Shown here piece after piece: positions 26,882-35,047 of a DNA stretch of 64,000 nucleotides. Made by a program: the position numbers and the translations under genes. The DNA comes from Rhodanobacteraceae bacterium (lineage in GTDB: Bacteria > Pseudomonadota > Gammaproteobacteria > Xanthomonadales > Rhodanobacteraceae). The stretch's first letter is position 1, and every line of letters starts with the position of its first letter. The stretch is taken from the NCBI GenBank assembly GCA_009996615.1, contig JAACZU010000003.1, forward strand, positions 271,319 to 335,318. The letters run 5' to 3'. A model generated the notes under the pieces. It was not told the origin of the DNA and did not search any database. It saw only the letters and a program-made list of their open reading frames with translations.

Positions 26882-28141
26882 CTACAACCCCAGCACCAGA
26901 TCCTCCGCCTCGACCCGCTCCAGCCGGATGTGGTTGGCGAACAGCGAGAACGCGAGCGAGCCGGCCAGGCCGCGCGCGTGCCGCACCCACGGCGGCAGCC
27001 AGCGCGGTGGCGCGATTGTGCCGTCGTCGAAGTACGGCTCCAGCGCGAGCACGTCGTGCAGTGCGAGCTTGCCGGCGAAGAGATTCCGGCACAGCCCCAG
27101 GCGCTGGTTCTTCAGCGCCCAGCGGAAGAACGTGTGCACCGACAGCAGGCCATGCAGGTAGACCGCGTCCTTCGTGAACGCGGCGCCGCCGGTCACCGGT
27201 GCGCCGCGGAACACGCGCTGCGCCGAGGCGAAGCTGTCGGTCTCGCTCTGCCCGGCGGCGATGAAGAAGCGGAACACCTCGATGAAGTCGGCGCCGTTGA
27301 TCGCCATGTCGATCGCGAGGATGCGCAAGCTGATGCGCTTCATGCGCGAAATATCGATCGAACCGGACATCAGCTCGGCAAACACCGCCAGCCCTTCCTG
27401 TGTCGCGGTGGTGCGCGGCGAGGCGCGCGCGAGCGACTTCAGTTGCGGCTGCGCGCGCCCGTTCAGCGCGGTCAGCGAATGCACGAACGCCTCGTGCGCG
27501 AGCAGCTGGTGGCGGTCGTAGTCGGAGAAGTACGTCGCCGAGCGCAGGCGGATGCGCGTCGCGCCGGCGGCGGCCTTGGCGATCAGGTCCGCATCGGTCT
27601 CGACCTTGATCACACCGGCGCCGAAGAACGCATCGAGCTCGACCTGCAAGTCGTCGCGCAGCGTGTCGGCGGTGATCTCGGCCGCGGCCTCGTCGCGCAG
27701 CCCGCCGTTGTGGAACTCGTCGGCGATCGCGATGAAATGCCGCGCGGCGTCGAGGTTGGTCAGGCTTCCGCCCGGCACCCGATCGCCGGGACGGCCGTAC
27801 AGGCGCGCCGAGTGCGCGGTCACCGCCGGCGTGCCGGCCGCCTCGAGCAGCTCCGCCGCGATCCGCCACGACTCCGCCGTGCGCCGGATGTAGTCGCCGA
27901 GCGGATGCGCCGGATCCGCCGCGCGCGCGATGTCGTCGAGCGCCGCGCGCATCGCCGAGAGGTCAGTGCGCGGATAGTCGACCTGCGGCAGCTTCAGCCG
28001 ACCGACCCGCCACGCCGCGATGAAGTCGAACTCGACCGACGTCGGCCAGCTGATCGTGCCGAGCACGCCGATGCCGCGCGTCGCCTCGACCAGGCGCCGG
28101 TCGAGGTCGGTGTGGTGCGTGATCGGGTCGGGAGCGGGCAT
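26882..28141 (-). CDS. DUF1704/MATCAP-type metallopeptidase homologue
   Basis: The 419-residue product carries the two signatures of the DUF1704 family: HEAFVHSLTALNG and, 28 residues later, TQEGLAVFAE (the QEGLA motif). HEAFVH (216-221) is an HExxxH zinc motif and Glu249 of QEGLA would be the third ligand, as established for the eukaryotic tubulin tyrosine carboxypeptidases MATCAP1/2 in this family. Bacterial members were often labelled flavohemoglobin expression-modulating proteins, but the zinc-peptidase fold is the firmer assignment. There is no signal peptide. The start at 28141 is the first with conserved sequence after it; an upstream frame to 28213 is unsupported. A bacterial substrate is not known. 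Confidence 0.85.
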   Translation of the reverse strand: MPAPDPITHHTDLDRRLVEATRGIGVLGTISWPTSVEFDFIAAWRVGRLKLPQVDYPRTDLSAMRAALDDIARAADPAHPLGDYIRRTAESWRIAAELLEAAGTPAVTAHSARLYGRPGDRVPGGSLTNLDAARHFIAIADEFHNGGLRDEAAAEITADTLRDDLQVELDAFFGAGVIKVETDADLIAKAAAGATRIRLRSATYFSDYDRHQLLAHEAFVHSLTALNGRAQPQLKSLARASPRTTATQEGLAVFAELMSGSIDISRMKRISLRILAIDMAINGADFIEVFRFFIAAGQSETDSFASAQRVFRGAPVTGGAAFTKDAVYLHGLLSVHTFFRWALKNQRLGLCRNLFAGKLALHDVLALEPYFDDGTIAPPRWLPPWVRHARGLAGSLAFSLFANHIRLERVEAEDLVLGL

Positions 28142-28505
28142 GCGGTGTCGCGAAAGGGCGATGCGGGGACGATAGCAGAGCAGGCCGGCCGTGCTTGCGG
28201 GGCGCACCGGCACCTTGATCTAGTACGGTGACTGGGTAGGATCATCCTCGCTCAAGACAAATATCAGCTATCGGCGACATTGATCGCGAAATCCATCTCA
28301 CGCTTCGCACAAAGGCGCGGTGCGGGGAGCTTGCGCATTGTTGACAGACGCAGCCAAAATGATGACCTTGCTTCGACCTGCTTTTAACAAGCCCCCATTG
28401 CCTCCGTCCTCCTTTCCGGGCAGGCTCGCATAGCACGTGTCGGTCACTCTGGCTGACTTCCCGGCTCCCCTGTGGAGCCGCGTCATAACGTAAGGGGTCT
28501 GCGTC
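28142..28505. other. 364-bp lower-GC gap upstream of the FG-GAP gene
   Basis: This stretch is visibly poorer in GC than its neighbours. It has the hairpin GGCTCC/GGAGCC at 28463-28479 and the Shine-Dalgarno AAGGGG for the gene at 28506. On the minus strand a 62-codon frame (28298-28486) reads like conserved protein in part, but it has no ribosome site and overlaps another frame, so I treat it as a possible remnant of a mobile element, not a gene. Confidence 0.4.
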
Positions 28506-29819
28506 TTGATTGTCTGGCCACTTTGCCTGTTTGCCAGGCACGGGCGCTTGACTGCGCCACTTGTCGCTGCACTGCTGATGGCCGCCGGGCATTCACCCGC
28601 GCGTGCGCATTCCTACGAAATTGGCGGTCCGTTCCTGATTGCTGGGGAAACCGGCGACAACGCCGTCGTCTCAGGTGACTTCAACGGCGATCGGCGTACG
28701 GACCTGGCTTTTTGCCAAGGCGGGAAGAACGTCATCATCCTGACCCAGGGGCACGACGGCTCGTTCGATCGCCATTTCGACGCCTCGGTATGGTCCCCGC
28801 TGCTTCCTGGCTGGTCCGTCTACGATTGTCGAATGAATATTGCGGATCTGAATGCCGATGGGATCGACGACATAATCCTCACCCACTCGCTGGGGATCAC
28901 CTCGTTGATATCAAATGGTGCCGGCGGATTCGACCGTTCTGAAATCGACGTAGGCGTGCAGGTCAGCGGAGACATGCTCAAGGCCAGTGCCTTGATCGAC
29001 GTCGACGAAGATGGAGATCTGGATCTGGTCGTGTACAGCAAGGACGGACGCCTGAGGTACTGGCCGAACGATGGATCCGGCCACTTGGGTACGGAAAAGC
29101 TCCTGCTGCAAATCGACGTAGGTTACGGCGGATTGCGCGGCATGGCGGTTGGCGACTTCGACTCGGACGGGCGCATCGATATCGTGTTTCCAGTTCACCG
29201 CTATTTCCCCGAAGAAATTTCTCTGCTGCGCCTTTTTCGCAACGTCGGCGGTGGCGCGTTCGTCGAACTGGCTCCCATCACGTTTCCTGCGGGAGCCGCC
29301 ATTGATAACGCTGCCATCGGCGACGTCAATGGTGATGGAAGAAACGATATCGTCGTCACGCACAAGGCGAACAATCCCGCTGCGGCGGTCGTCGTCCTGC
29401 TTCAGGGGAATGACGGAACGTTTGGGGACTTCCAAGCTTATGCCACCGCCGATCTGCCTGCTTCGATCCTGATCGTGGATATCGATGGAGACGGCCTGAA
29501 CGATGTCGTGATCAACCACCCCGGCTGGATGAGGGTGACGACCTATCTGCAAGGCCCGACGTATCTCGAGTTGCAGCCATCTGCCCACTGGGTGGGGAGC
29601 AACCTCAATACTGGTCAGGTGATGGCAGCCGGCGACTTCAATTCGGACGGCTGCACCGATATCGTCGTGGCCACAGGCGGCGCCGCCTACTACCTGCTGT
29701 ACGGCACCTCATGCCACCAGCGCCACTCTGCGCGTCCCACGCCGGAAATCCTCCGACAGGGCGAGCGCCTGCGCCGCACGAACATCGGTGTCCCTTCAGG
29801 CGCCGGTGTCGCCCGTTAG
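28506..29819 (+). CDS. Secreted seven-repeat FG-GAP/VCBS protein
   Basis: The 437-residue product has a signal peptide (to about residue 34, ARAHS) and seven repeats ending in calcium-site sequences: SGDFNGDRRTDLAF, IADLNADGIDDI, LIDVDEDGDLDLVV, VGDFDSDGRIDI, IGDVNGDGRNDIVV, IVDIDGDGLNDVVI and AGDFNSDGCTDIVV. Seven such repeats predict a seven-bladed integrin-like beta propeller that binds calcium and acts outside the cytoplasm, likely in adhesion or ligand binding. The start is TTG with AAGGGG nine bases before it; no ATG gives a full signal peptide. Codon choice and GC are clearly lower than in neighbours, suggesting transfer. No secretion partner is adjacent. Confidence 0.85.
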   Translation: MIVWPLCLFARHGRLTAPLVAALLMAAGHSPARAHSYEIGGPFLIAGETGDNAVVSGDFNGDRRTDLAFCQGGKNVIILTQGHDGSFDRHFDASVWSPLLPGWSVYDCRMNIADLNADGIDDIILTHSLGITSLISNGAGGFDRSEIDVGVQVSGDMLKASALIDVDEDGDLDLVVYSKDGRLRYWPNDGSGHLGTEKLLLQIDVGYGGLRGMAVGDFDSDGRIDIVFPVHRYFPEEISLLRLFRNVGGGAFVELAPITFPAGAAIDNAAIGDVNGDGRNDIVVTHKANNPAAAVVVLLQGNDGTFGDFQAYATADLPASILIVDIDGDGLNDVVINHPGWMRVTTYLQGPTYLELQPSAHWVGSNLNTGQVMAAGDFNSDGCTDIVVATGGAAYYLLYGTSCHQRHSARPTPEILRQGERLRRTNIGVPSGAGVAR

Positions 29820-29846
29820 AGCAACGCTGAACACGCCCTTCGACGT

Positions 29847-29875
29847 CTTGGACTCCCGCTTTCCCGGGAATGACG
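29847..29875. repeat. Short hairpin repeat with TCCCGCTTTCCCGGGA core
   Basis: CTTGGACTCCCGC, TTTC, and CCGGGAATGACG form a short imperfect hairpin of a type that is dispersed widely in proteobacterial genomes. It lies just after the FG-GAP gene and before the convergent end of rsgA, at the right edge of the lower-GC stretch. Only one copy is present in this window. Confidence 0.5.
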
Positions 29876-29977
29876 ACTTCTTCAGAGGGTTCTGTCGAGC
29901 ACACGCCTCGATCGGCGTATTCCCCGCGCTTCACACTGGTCCGGCCCTTCCAGAATGGCGACAGCAGCACGTCCACC

Positions 29978-31054
29978 TCACCGCCGCCCGTACTTCTCCC
30001 CCAGCCGCTTGCCGAGCGTCTTGGTCAGCACGCGTTCCTCGCCCTTGCGGCGCAGGCGCGCTTCGAGCGTCTCGGCGGCGGCGCCGAGTTCGTCGCGCAG
30101 CTTCAGGTAATTGCGCCAGCGCGCCGGGTCGAGGCGGCCGTCGGCGAGCGCGGCCTGCACCGCGCAGCCCGGTTCGTTGCCGTGCGCGCAGTCGCCGAAG
30201 CGGCAGGATTGGGCGAGCTCCTCGATGTCGGCGAACTGGCCCTCGTCGAGCTCTTCCTCGCCGGTCAGCTTCAGCTCGCGCATGCCGGGCGTGTCGATCA
30301 GGCAGCCGCCGCTCGGCAGCGCGATCAGCGCGCGGTGCGTGGTGGTGTGGCGGCCGCGGCTGTCGTGTTCGCGCACCGCGGCGGTCGCCATGCGCGCCTC
30401 GCCGAGCAGCGTGTTGGTCAGGGTCGACTTGCCAACGCCGGACGAGCCGACCAGCACGACGGTGTGGCCGGGGCCGAGCCACGGCTGCAGCGCGGCGACG
30501 CTGTCGGCCGACTTCGCGTTGACCGCGAACATCGCGATCGCCGGGATGCGCGCGCGCAGCGCGGCGAGCGCGGCCTCGACGTCATCGGTGCGGTCGGCCT
30601 TGGTCAGCACCAGCACCGGCGTCGCGCCGCTGGCCTGGATCAGCAGCAGGTAGCGCTCGATGCGCGCCGGGTTGAAGTCGTGGTCGAGGCCGTTCAGCAC
30701 GAACACCGCGTCGACGTTGGCGGCGATGATCTGGCGCTGGTGGCTCTCGCCGGCGGCGCCGCGCTTGAGCTCGGTGCGGCGCGGCAGGATGCGCTCGATC
30801 GTCGGCGGCGCGCCCGGCGCGACCAGCACGAAGTCGCCGACCGCCGGGCGCGCGGTCGGCTCGAGGCTGCGCTTGAGGAAGTGCGCGGCCGGCTGCGCGT
30901 TGAACACGCGCGTGCCGTCGTGCAGTTCATAGCCGGCGCGGTGCTGCGCGACCACGCGCGCAATGGCCCAGTGGGGCGGCGCGTCGGCCGGCAGCGGGGT
31001 CGTGCGCCAGCCGATGCGGGCGAGGTCGAGTTCGGAGTCGGAGGTCGTCGGCAT
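29978..31054 (-). CDS. rsgA: Ribosome small-subunit biogenesis GTPase
   Basis: The 358-residue product is the circularly permuted GTPase that helps mature the 30S subunit. An N-terminal OB-fold region precedes the GTPase motifs in permuted order: G4 TKAD (151-154), then G1 GSSGVGKST (203-211) and G3 DTPGMREL (255-262). The C-terminal zinc knuckle is Cys285, Cys290, His292 and Cys298 (CRFGDCAHGNEPGC). All key residues are present. The ATG at 31054 opens the conserved sequence; an upstream in-frame ATG is spurious. The start faces divergent alaA-like across 115 bp. Confidence 0.95.
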   Translation of the reverse strand: MPTTSDSELDLARIGWRTTPLPADAPPHWAIARVVAQHRAGYELHDGTRVFNAQPAAHFLKRSLEPTARPAVGDFVLVAPGAPPTIERILPRRTELKRGAAGESHQRQIIAANVDAVFVLNGLDHDFNPARIERYLLLIQASGATPVLVLTKADRTDDVEAALAALRARIPAIAMFAVNAKSADSVAALQPWLGPGHTVVLVGSSGVGKSTLTNTLLGEARMATAAVREHDSRGRHTTTHRALIALPSGGCLIDTPGMRELKLTGEEELDEGQFADIEELAQSCRFGDCAHGNEPGCAVQAALADGRLDPARWRNYLKLRDELGAAAETLEARLRRKGEERVLTKTLGKRLGEKYGRR

Positions 31055-31169
31055 CGGTCCGGATTGTAGGCGAGCTTTGCGGCGGCAGCGCCTGCGACGG
31101 AGCGTCCGGCATGGTCGCGGCGACGTGCGCGCTGCTAGCATCGCGCGGACACGGGCAACGGGAAGGACG

Positions 31170-32411
31170 ATGGGGAATCAGCCGGTGGCGGTCAGCAGCC
31201 GCCTGGCGCAGGTGCGCTACGACATCCGCGGTCCGTTGAACCGGCGCGCGTACGAGCTGGAGGCGGCAGGCCGTTCGATCCTGCGCCTGAACATCGGCAA
31301 CCCCGGCGCGTTCGGTTTCCAGGTGCCGCCCCACCTGCGCGAGGCGGTCGCGGCGGCGCTGCCGCGCAGCGAGGCGTACTGCCACCAGCAGGGCCTGCCC
31401 GAGGCGCGCGAGGCGGTCGCCGCGCTGCATCGGCGCCAGGGCGCCGATGCCGACGCCGCGCGCGTGTTCGTCGGCAACGGCGTCAGCGAGCTGATCGACC
31501 TCAGCCTGCGCGCGCTGCTCGAGCCGGGCGACGAGGTGCTGGTCCCGGCGCCGGACTATCCGCTGTGGAGCGCGGCGACGCGGCTCAACGGCGGCGTGCC
31601 GGTCCACTACGACTGCCCGCCGGAGCGCGCGCACCTGCCCGATCCGGACGCGCTCGCCGCGCTGGTCACGCCACGCACGCGGGCGCTGGTCGTGATCAAC
31701 CCGAACAACCCGACCGGCGCGGTCTACCCGCGCGAGCTGCTCGATGCGCTGGTCAGCCTCGCCGCGCGCCACGGCCTGGTGCTGCTGGCCGACGAGATCT
31801 ACGACCGCGTGCTGTACGACGATGCCGCCTTTACGCCGCTGGCGCCGCGTGCCGGCGAGGTGCCGTGCCTATCCTACGGCGGCCTGTCGAAGGTGCATCT
31901 GGCCTGCGGCTACCGCGTCGGCTGGCTGTCGCTGACCGGCGCGGCGGGGCGCCTCGACGACCTGCGCCACGCGCTCGACCTGCTGGCAAGCCTGCGCCTG
32001 TGCAGCAACGTGACGGCGCAGTGGGCGGTGCGCCCGGCGCTGGAAGGCCCCGATGCGATCGCCGCGCTGACCGGCCCCGGCGGCCGCCTGCACGCCGCGC
32101 GCGCGGCGGTCGTCGATGCGGTCGCGCGCAGCGAGTTCCTCACCCTGGTGCCGCCGCAAGGCGCGCTGTATGCGTTTCCCGGCGTCGATCCGGCGCGCCT
32201 GCCGGCTTTCGACGATGCCGCGTTCGCGCTCGAGCTGCTCGAGCAGGAGCAGGTCCTGCTCCTGCCCGGCTCGAGCTTCAACATCGCCGCAAACAACCAC
32301 TTCCGCGTCACCCTGCTGCCGGAGGCGGCCGTGCTGGCCGACGCGTTCGCGCGCATCGAGCGCACGCTGGCGCGCCAGGCCGACGCCGGCGCGGCGCGGC
32401 GTGTGGCCTGA
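31170..32411 (+). CDS. alaA: PLP-dependent alanine aminotransferase, AlaA-like
   Basis: The 413-residue product is a fold-type I aminotransferase. The signature LADEIYDRVLYDD, the PLP-lysine segment GGLSKVHLACGYRVGW, NPNNPTGAVY and FRVTLLPE align with E. coli AlaA, which moves an amino group from glutamate to pyruvate to make alanine. Conserved blocks LASLRLCSNVTAQWA and GGRLHAAR are characteristic of this subgroup. GGAAGG lies just before the ATG at 31170. It is followed 35 bp later by an SGNH hydrolase gene on the same strand. Substrate identity is by family resemblance. Confidence 0.88.
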   Translation: MGNQPVAVSSRLAQVRYDIRGPLNRRAYELEAAGRSILRLNIGNPGAFGFQVPPHLREAVAAALPRSEAYCHQQGLPEAREAVAALHRRQGADADAARVFVGNGVSELIDLSLRALLEPGDEVLVPAPDYPLWSAATRLNGGVPVHYDCPPERAHLPDPDALAALVTPRTRALVVINPNNPTGAVYPRELLDALVSLAARHGLVLLADEIYDRVLYDDAAFTPLAPRAGEVPCLSYGGLSKVHLACGYRVGWLSLTGAAGRLDDLRHALDLLASLRLCSNVTAQWAVRPALEGPDAIAALTGPGGRLHAARAAVVDAVARSEFLTLVPPQGALYAFPGVDPARLPAFDDAAFALELLEQEQVLLLPGSSFNIAANNHFRVTLLPEAAVLADAFARIERTLARQADAGAARRVA

Positions 32412-32446
32412 GACGCGGCCCGCCTTCCCACACCGGACCCATCCGC

Positions 32447-33061
32447 ATGACGACTGCCGCCTTCCTCGCCCTCGGCGACTCCTACACGATTGGCGAAGGT
32501 GTCGACGCCGACGAGCGCTGGCCGGCGCAACTGGCGCGCCGCCTGCGCGCGCGCGGCGTGGCGATCGACGATCCGCAGGTGATCGCGACCACCGGCTGGA
32601 CCACCGACGAGCTGGCCGCGGCCATGGATGCCGCCACGTTCGCGCCGCCCTACGCGCTGGTCACGCTGCTGATCGGCGTCAACAACCAGTACCGCGGCCG
32701 CGAGCTGGCCAACTACCGCATCGAGTTTGGCGCGCTCTTGGCGCGCGCGATCGCGCTGGCCGGCGGCGACGCGCGCCGCGTCGTGGTCGTGTCGATCCCG
32801 GATTGGGGCGTCACGCGCTTCGCCCGCGCTCAAGGTCGCGATGCGCCCCGGATCGCCGCGGAAATCGATGCGTTCAACGACGTTGCGCGCGAGGTCGCCA
32901 CCGCGAGTGGCGCGGCGTTCGTCGACGTCACGGCCAAGTCGCGTGACGCCGGCGACGCCGACGCGATGCTGGTCGGCGACGGCCTGCATCCGTCCGCGGC
33001 ACAATACGCGCGCTGGACCGACCTGATCCTGCCGGCGGCCGAACAGGCACTCGCCGGCTGA
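32447..33061 (+). CDS. SGNH/GDSL-type hydrolase
   Basis: The 204-residue product has the SGNH blocks: I, FLALGDSYTIGEG with the nucleophile Ser12; III, LLIGVNNQYRG; and V, DGLHPSAAQY with the Asp-His pair. Block II Gly is less clear. There is no signal peptide. Family members are esterases, lipases or acetylesterases acting on diverse substrates. The gene begins 35 bp after the aminotransferase gene, probably in one operon. Its start at 32447 opens the conserved sequence directly, though no strong Shine-Dalgarno is visible. Substrate unknown. Confidence 0.88.
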   Translation: MTTAAFLALGDSYTIGEGVDADERWPAQLARRLRARGVAIDDPQVIATTGWTTDELAAAMDAATFAPPYALVTLLIGVNNQYRGRELANYRIEFGALLARAIALAGGDARRVVVVSIPDWGVTRFARAQGRDAPRIAAEIDAFNDVAREVATASGAAFVDVTAKSRDAGDADAMLVGDGLHPSAAQYARWTDLILPAAEQALAG

Positions 33062-33262
33062 GGCGGGACGCCGCGCCTACCGCGGCGCGCGGCCCGGCGT
33101 CCGCCGCCACGGTCGCAGGCCGACCCGGAACTGCGTCACGAAAACTTTCCGGTTTGGAAATTTCTTAACGAGGCCCGAACAATCCGTTTGCTACGGTTCG
33201 CCCCGGTTCGGTCGCCACGTCTCCCCGGCGGCCTTCGTCCAACCCGCCGAGGAGCGATCACG

Positions 33263-33919
33263 ATGCCATCGATGCGAATCAGGGCCTGGTTCTTGCTCGC
33301 ACTCGTTGCATCCAGCAGTTCCACCGCGCTGGCCGACCCTGCGGCTCCCGCGCTGACGCTGTGGCAGCTCGAGGCCACGCCGGAAGCGGTATCGGCGGCA
33401 CCTGCCTCGCCCCTGGCGATGGCGACCGACGTTCCGGCGATCCTCGACGCCGACCTCGCCGACGCGCTCGCCGCCGCCGCTGCCGACGCGCCGGCCGCCG
33501 CCGAGACGGCACCGGCCGAGGCGCCGGCCCACCGCTCGCTACGCCAGGTGCTGGCCGACTTCGCGGTGACGCTGCGCGACATCCGCTACCGCCGCGGCGG
33601 ACGCGAACCGACCACCGGCTTCGACTGCAGCGGCTTCGTGCGCTACGTGTTCCGCCACAGCGTCGGCCAGGACCTGCCCACCGATTCGGCCAGCCAGTTC
33701 CAGGCCGGCGCCAAGATCGCGCGCGGCGAGATGAAGACCGGCGACCTGGTGTTCTTCCGCACGCGCGGCAAGCGCGTCTCGCACGTCGGCATCTACCTCG
33801 ACAACGGCCGCTTCATCCATGCGCCGTCGGCCGGCAAGCGCGTCAGCATCAACAGCCTCGACGAGACCTACTGGGCCAAGCGCTTCGCCGGCGCCAAGCG
33901 CCCGGACGGCCTGTCCTGA
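33263..33919 (+). CDS. Secreted NlpC/P60 cell-wall hydrolase
   Basis: The 218-residue product has a signal peptide (MPSMRIRAWFLLALVASSSSTALA), an alanine-rich linker of about 65 residues, and a C-terminal NlpC/P60 domain. The catalytic Cys122 lies in GFDCSGFVRYVF, His174 in SHVGIYL and the third polar residue His186 in FIHAPS. Such enzymes cut peptide stems of peptidoglycan, usually the gamma-D-Glu-to-diaminopimelate bond. GAGGAG eight bases before the ATG at 33263 fixes the start. A 200-bp promoter region with an A/T-rich block (GGAAATTTCTTAACG) precedes it. Confidence 0.92.
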   Translation: MPSMRIRAWFLLALVASSSSTALADPAAPALTLWQLEATPEAVSAAPASPLAMATDVPAILDADLADALAAAAADAPAAAETAPAEAPAHRSLRQVLADFAVTLRDIRYRRGGREPTTGFDCSGFVRYVFRHSVGQDLPTDSASQFQAGAKIARGEMKTGDLVFFRTRGKRVSHVGIYLDNGRFIHAPSAGKRVSINSLDETYWAKRFAGAKRPDGLS

Positions 33920-33969
33920 GCCGCCTTGCGGCGGCACGCCGACCTTTGAATCCGCGCCCGCGCCCCTAG

Positions 33970-33989
33970 ATCGGAACGTCCGTTCCGAT
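33970..33989. promoter_or_regulatory. Perfect 9-bp inverted repeat before the aldo/keto reductase gene
   Basis: ATCGGAACG and CGTTCCGAT are exact reverse complements separated by two bases. The site ends 13 bases before the ATG at 34003 and overlaps the Shine-Dalgarno GGAG by its last bases. Symmetry and position fit a repressor operator, for example of a TetR- or LysR-type regulator, but no regulator gene is adjacent. Confidence 0.55.
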
Positions 33990-34002
33990 GGAGTCCTGCG
34001 CC

Positions 34003-34947
34003 ATGGGCAAGCGCCCGCTCGGCCGTTCCGGCCTCGATATCGCCCCGCTCGCGCTGGGCGGCAATGTGTTCGGCTGGAGCGCCGACGCCGCGACCTCGTT
34101 CCAGGTGCTCGACGCGTTCGTCGACGCCGGCCTCAACCTGATCGACACCGCCGACGTCTACCCGGCCTGGGCGCCGGGCAACCGCGGCGGCGAGTCGGAG
34201 ACGATCATCGGCGACTGGCTCGCGCAAGGCGGCCGGCGCGACCGCGTCGTGATCGCGACCAAGGTCGGCAAGTGGGCGCCGCACCGTGGCCTCGCGCCGG
34301 CGACGATCCAGGCCGCGGCCGAGGAGTCGCTGCGGCGCCTGCGCGTCGACACGATCGACCTGTACTTCGCGCACGAGGACGATCCGTCGGTGCCGCTGGC
34401 CGACACGCTCGGCGCGTTCGCGCGCCTGATCGAGCAGGGCAAGGTGCGCGCAATCGGCGCCTCGAACTACGGCGCCGCGCGCCTGGCCGAGGCGCTGGCG
34501 GTCAGCGCGGAGCACGGCCTGCCGCGCTACGAGGTGGTGCAGCCGGAGTACCACCTGCTCGCGCGCAAGGCCTACGAGAGCGAACTCGAACCGCTGGTCC
34601 GCCGCGAACAGCTCGGCGTGGTCAGCTACTACGCGCTGGCCAGCGGCTTTTTGACCGGCAAGTACCGCAGCGAGGCCGACCTCGGCAAGAGCACGGCGCG
34701 CGCCGCGGCGGTGCGCAAGTACCTCAACGGCCACGGCCTGCGCGTGCTCGCCACGCTCGACGACGTCGCGCAGCGCCACGCGGCGACGCCGGCGCAGGTC
34801 GCGCTGGCGTGGCTGATCGCGCGTCCCGGCCTCAGCGCGCCGATCGCGAGCGCGACCAGCGTCGCACAGGTCGAGGAACTGGCCGGCGCGACCAGGCTGC
34901 GCCTCGACGCGGCCGACATCGAGCGGCTCGACGCGGCCAGCGCGTAA
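34003..34947 (+). CDS. Aldo/keto reductase
   Basis: The 314-residue product is an NADPH-dependent aldo/keto reductase with the TIM-barrel motifs GRSGLDIAPLALGGN, NLIDTADVY (catalytic Asp and Tyr), ATKVGKW (catalytic Lys), the active-site His in DLYFAHEDDP and GASNYGAARL. Family members reduce aldehydes and ketones and often serve detoxification. I chose the start at 34003 because GGAG lies nine bases upstream; the ATG at 33988 lies inside the palindrome and has no site. The gene ends convergently with btaB, with a family C repeat between. Confidence 0.92.
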   Translation: MGKRPLGRSGLDIAPLALGGNVFGWSADAATSFQVLDAFVDAGLNLIDTADVYPAWAPGNRGGESETIIGDWLAQGGRRDRVVIATKVGKWAPHRGLAPATIQAAAEESLRRLRVDTIDLYFAHEDDPSVPLADTLGAFARLIEQGKVRAIGASNYGAARLAEALAVSAEHGLPRYEVVQPEYHLLARKAYESELEPLVRREQLGVVSYYALASGFLTGKYRSEADLGKSTARAAAVRKYLNGHGLRVLATLDDVAQRHAATPAQVALAWLIARPGLSAPIASATSVAQVEELAGATRLRLDAADIERLDAASA

Positions 34948-34950
34948 TCC

Positions 34951-35032
34951 GTAGCCCGGGTAAGGCCCGCCGGCCGCACCCGGGAAGTGTCTCGCGCACG
35001 GCCCCGGGTGCGCTTCGCTTACCCGGGCTACG
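34951..35032. repeat. Dispersed palindromic repeat, family C
   Basis: GTAGCCCGGGTAAGGC at the left and GCTTACCCGGGCTACG at the right are inverted, with GCACCCGGG and CCCGGGTGC as a second inner pair. The element fills the whole gap between the stops of the aldo/keto reductase and btaB genes, so it probably forms hairpins in transcripts from both sides. Only one copy occurs in this window. Confidence 0.75.
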
Positions 35033-35047
35033 CTGCTGCGCTCGAAC

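Noticed and set aside
28242..28592. A 116-codon protein on the minus strand upstream of the FG-GAP gene
   Set aside because: It overlaps the start of the FG-GAP gene and another frame, and has no ribosome site; at most a remnant.
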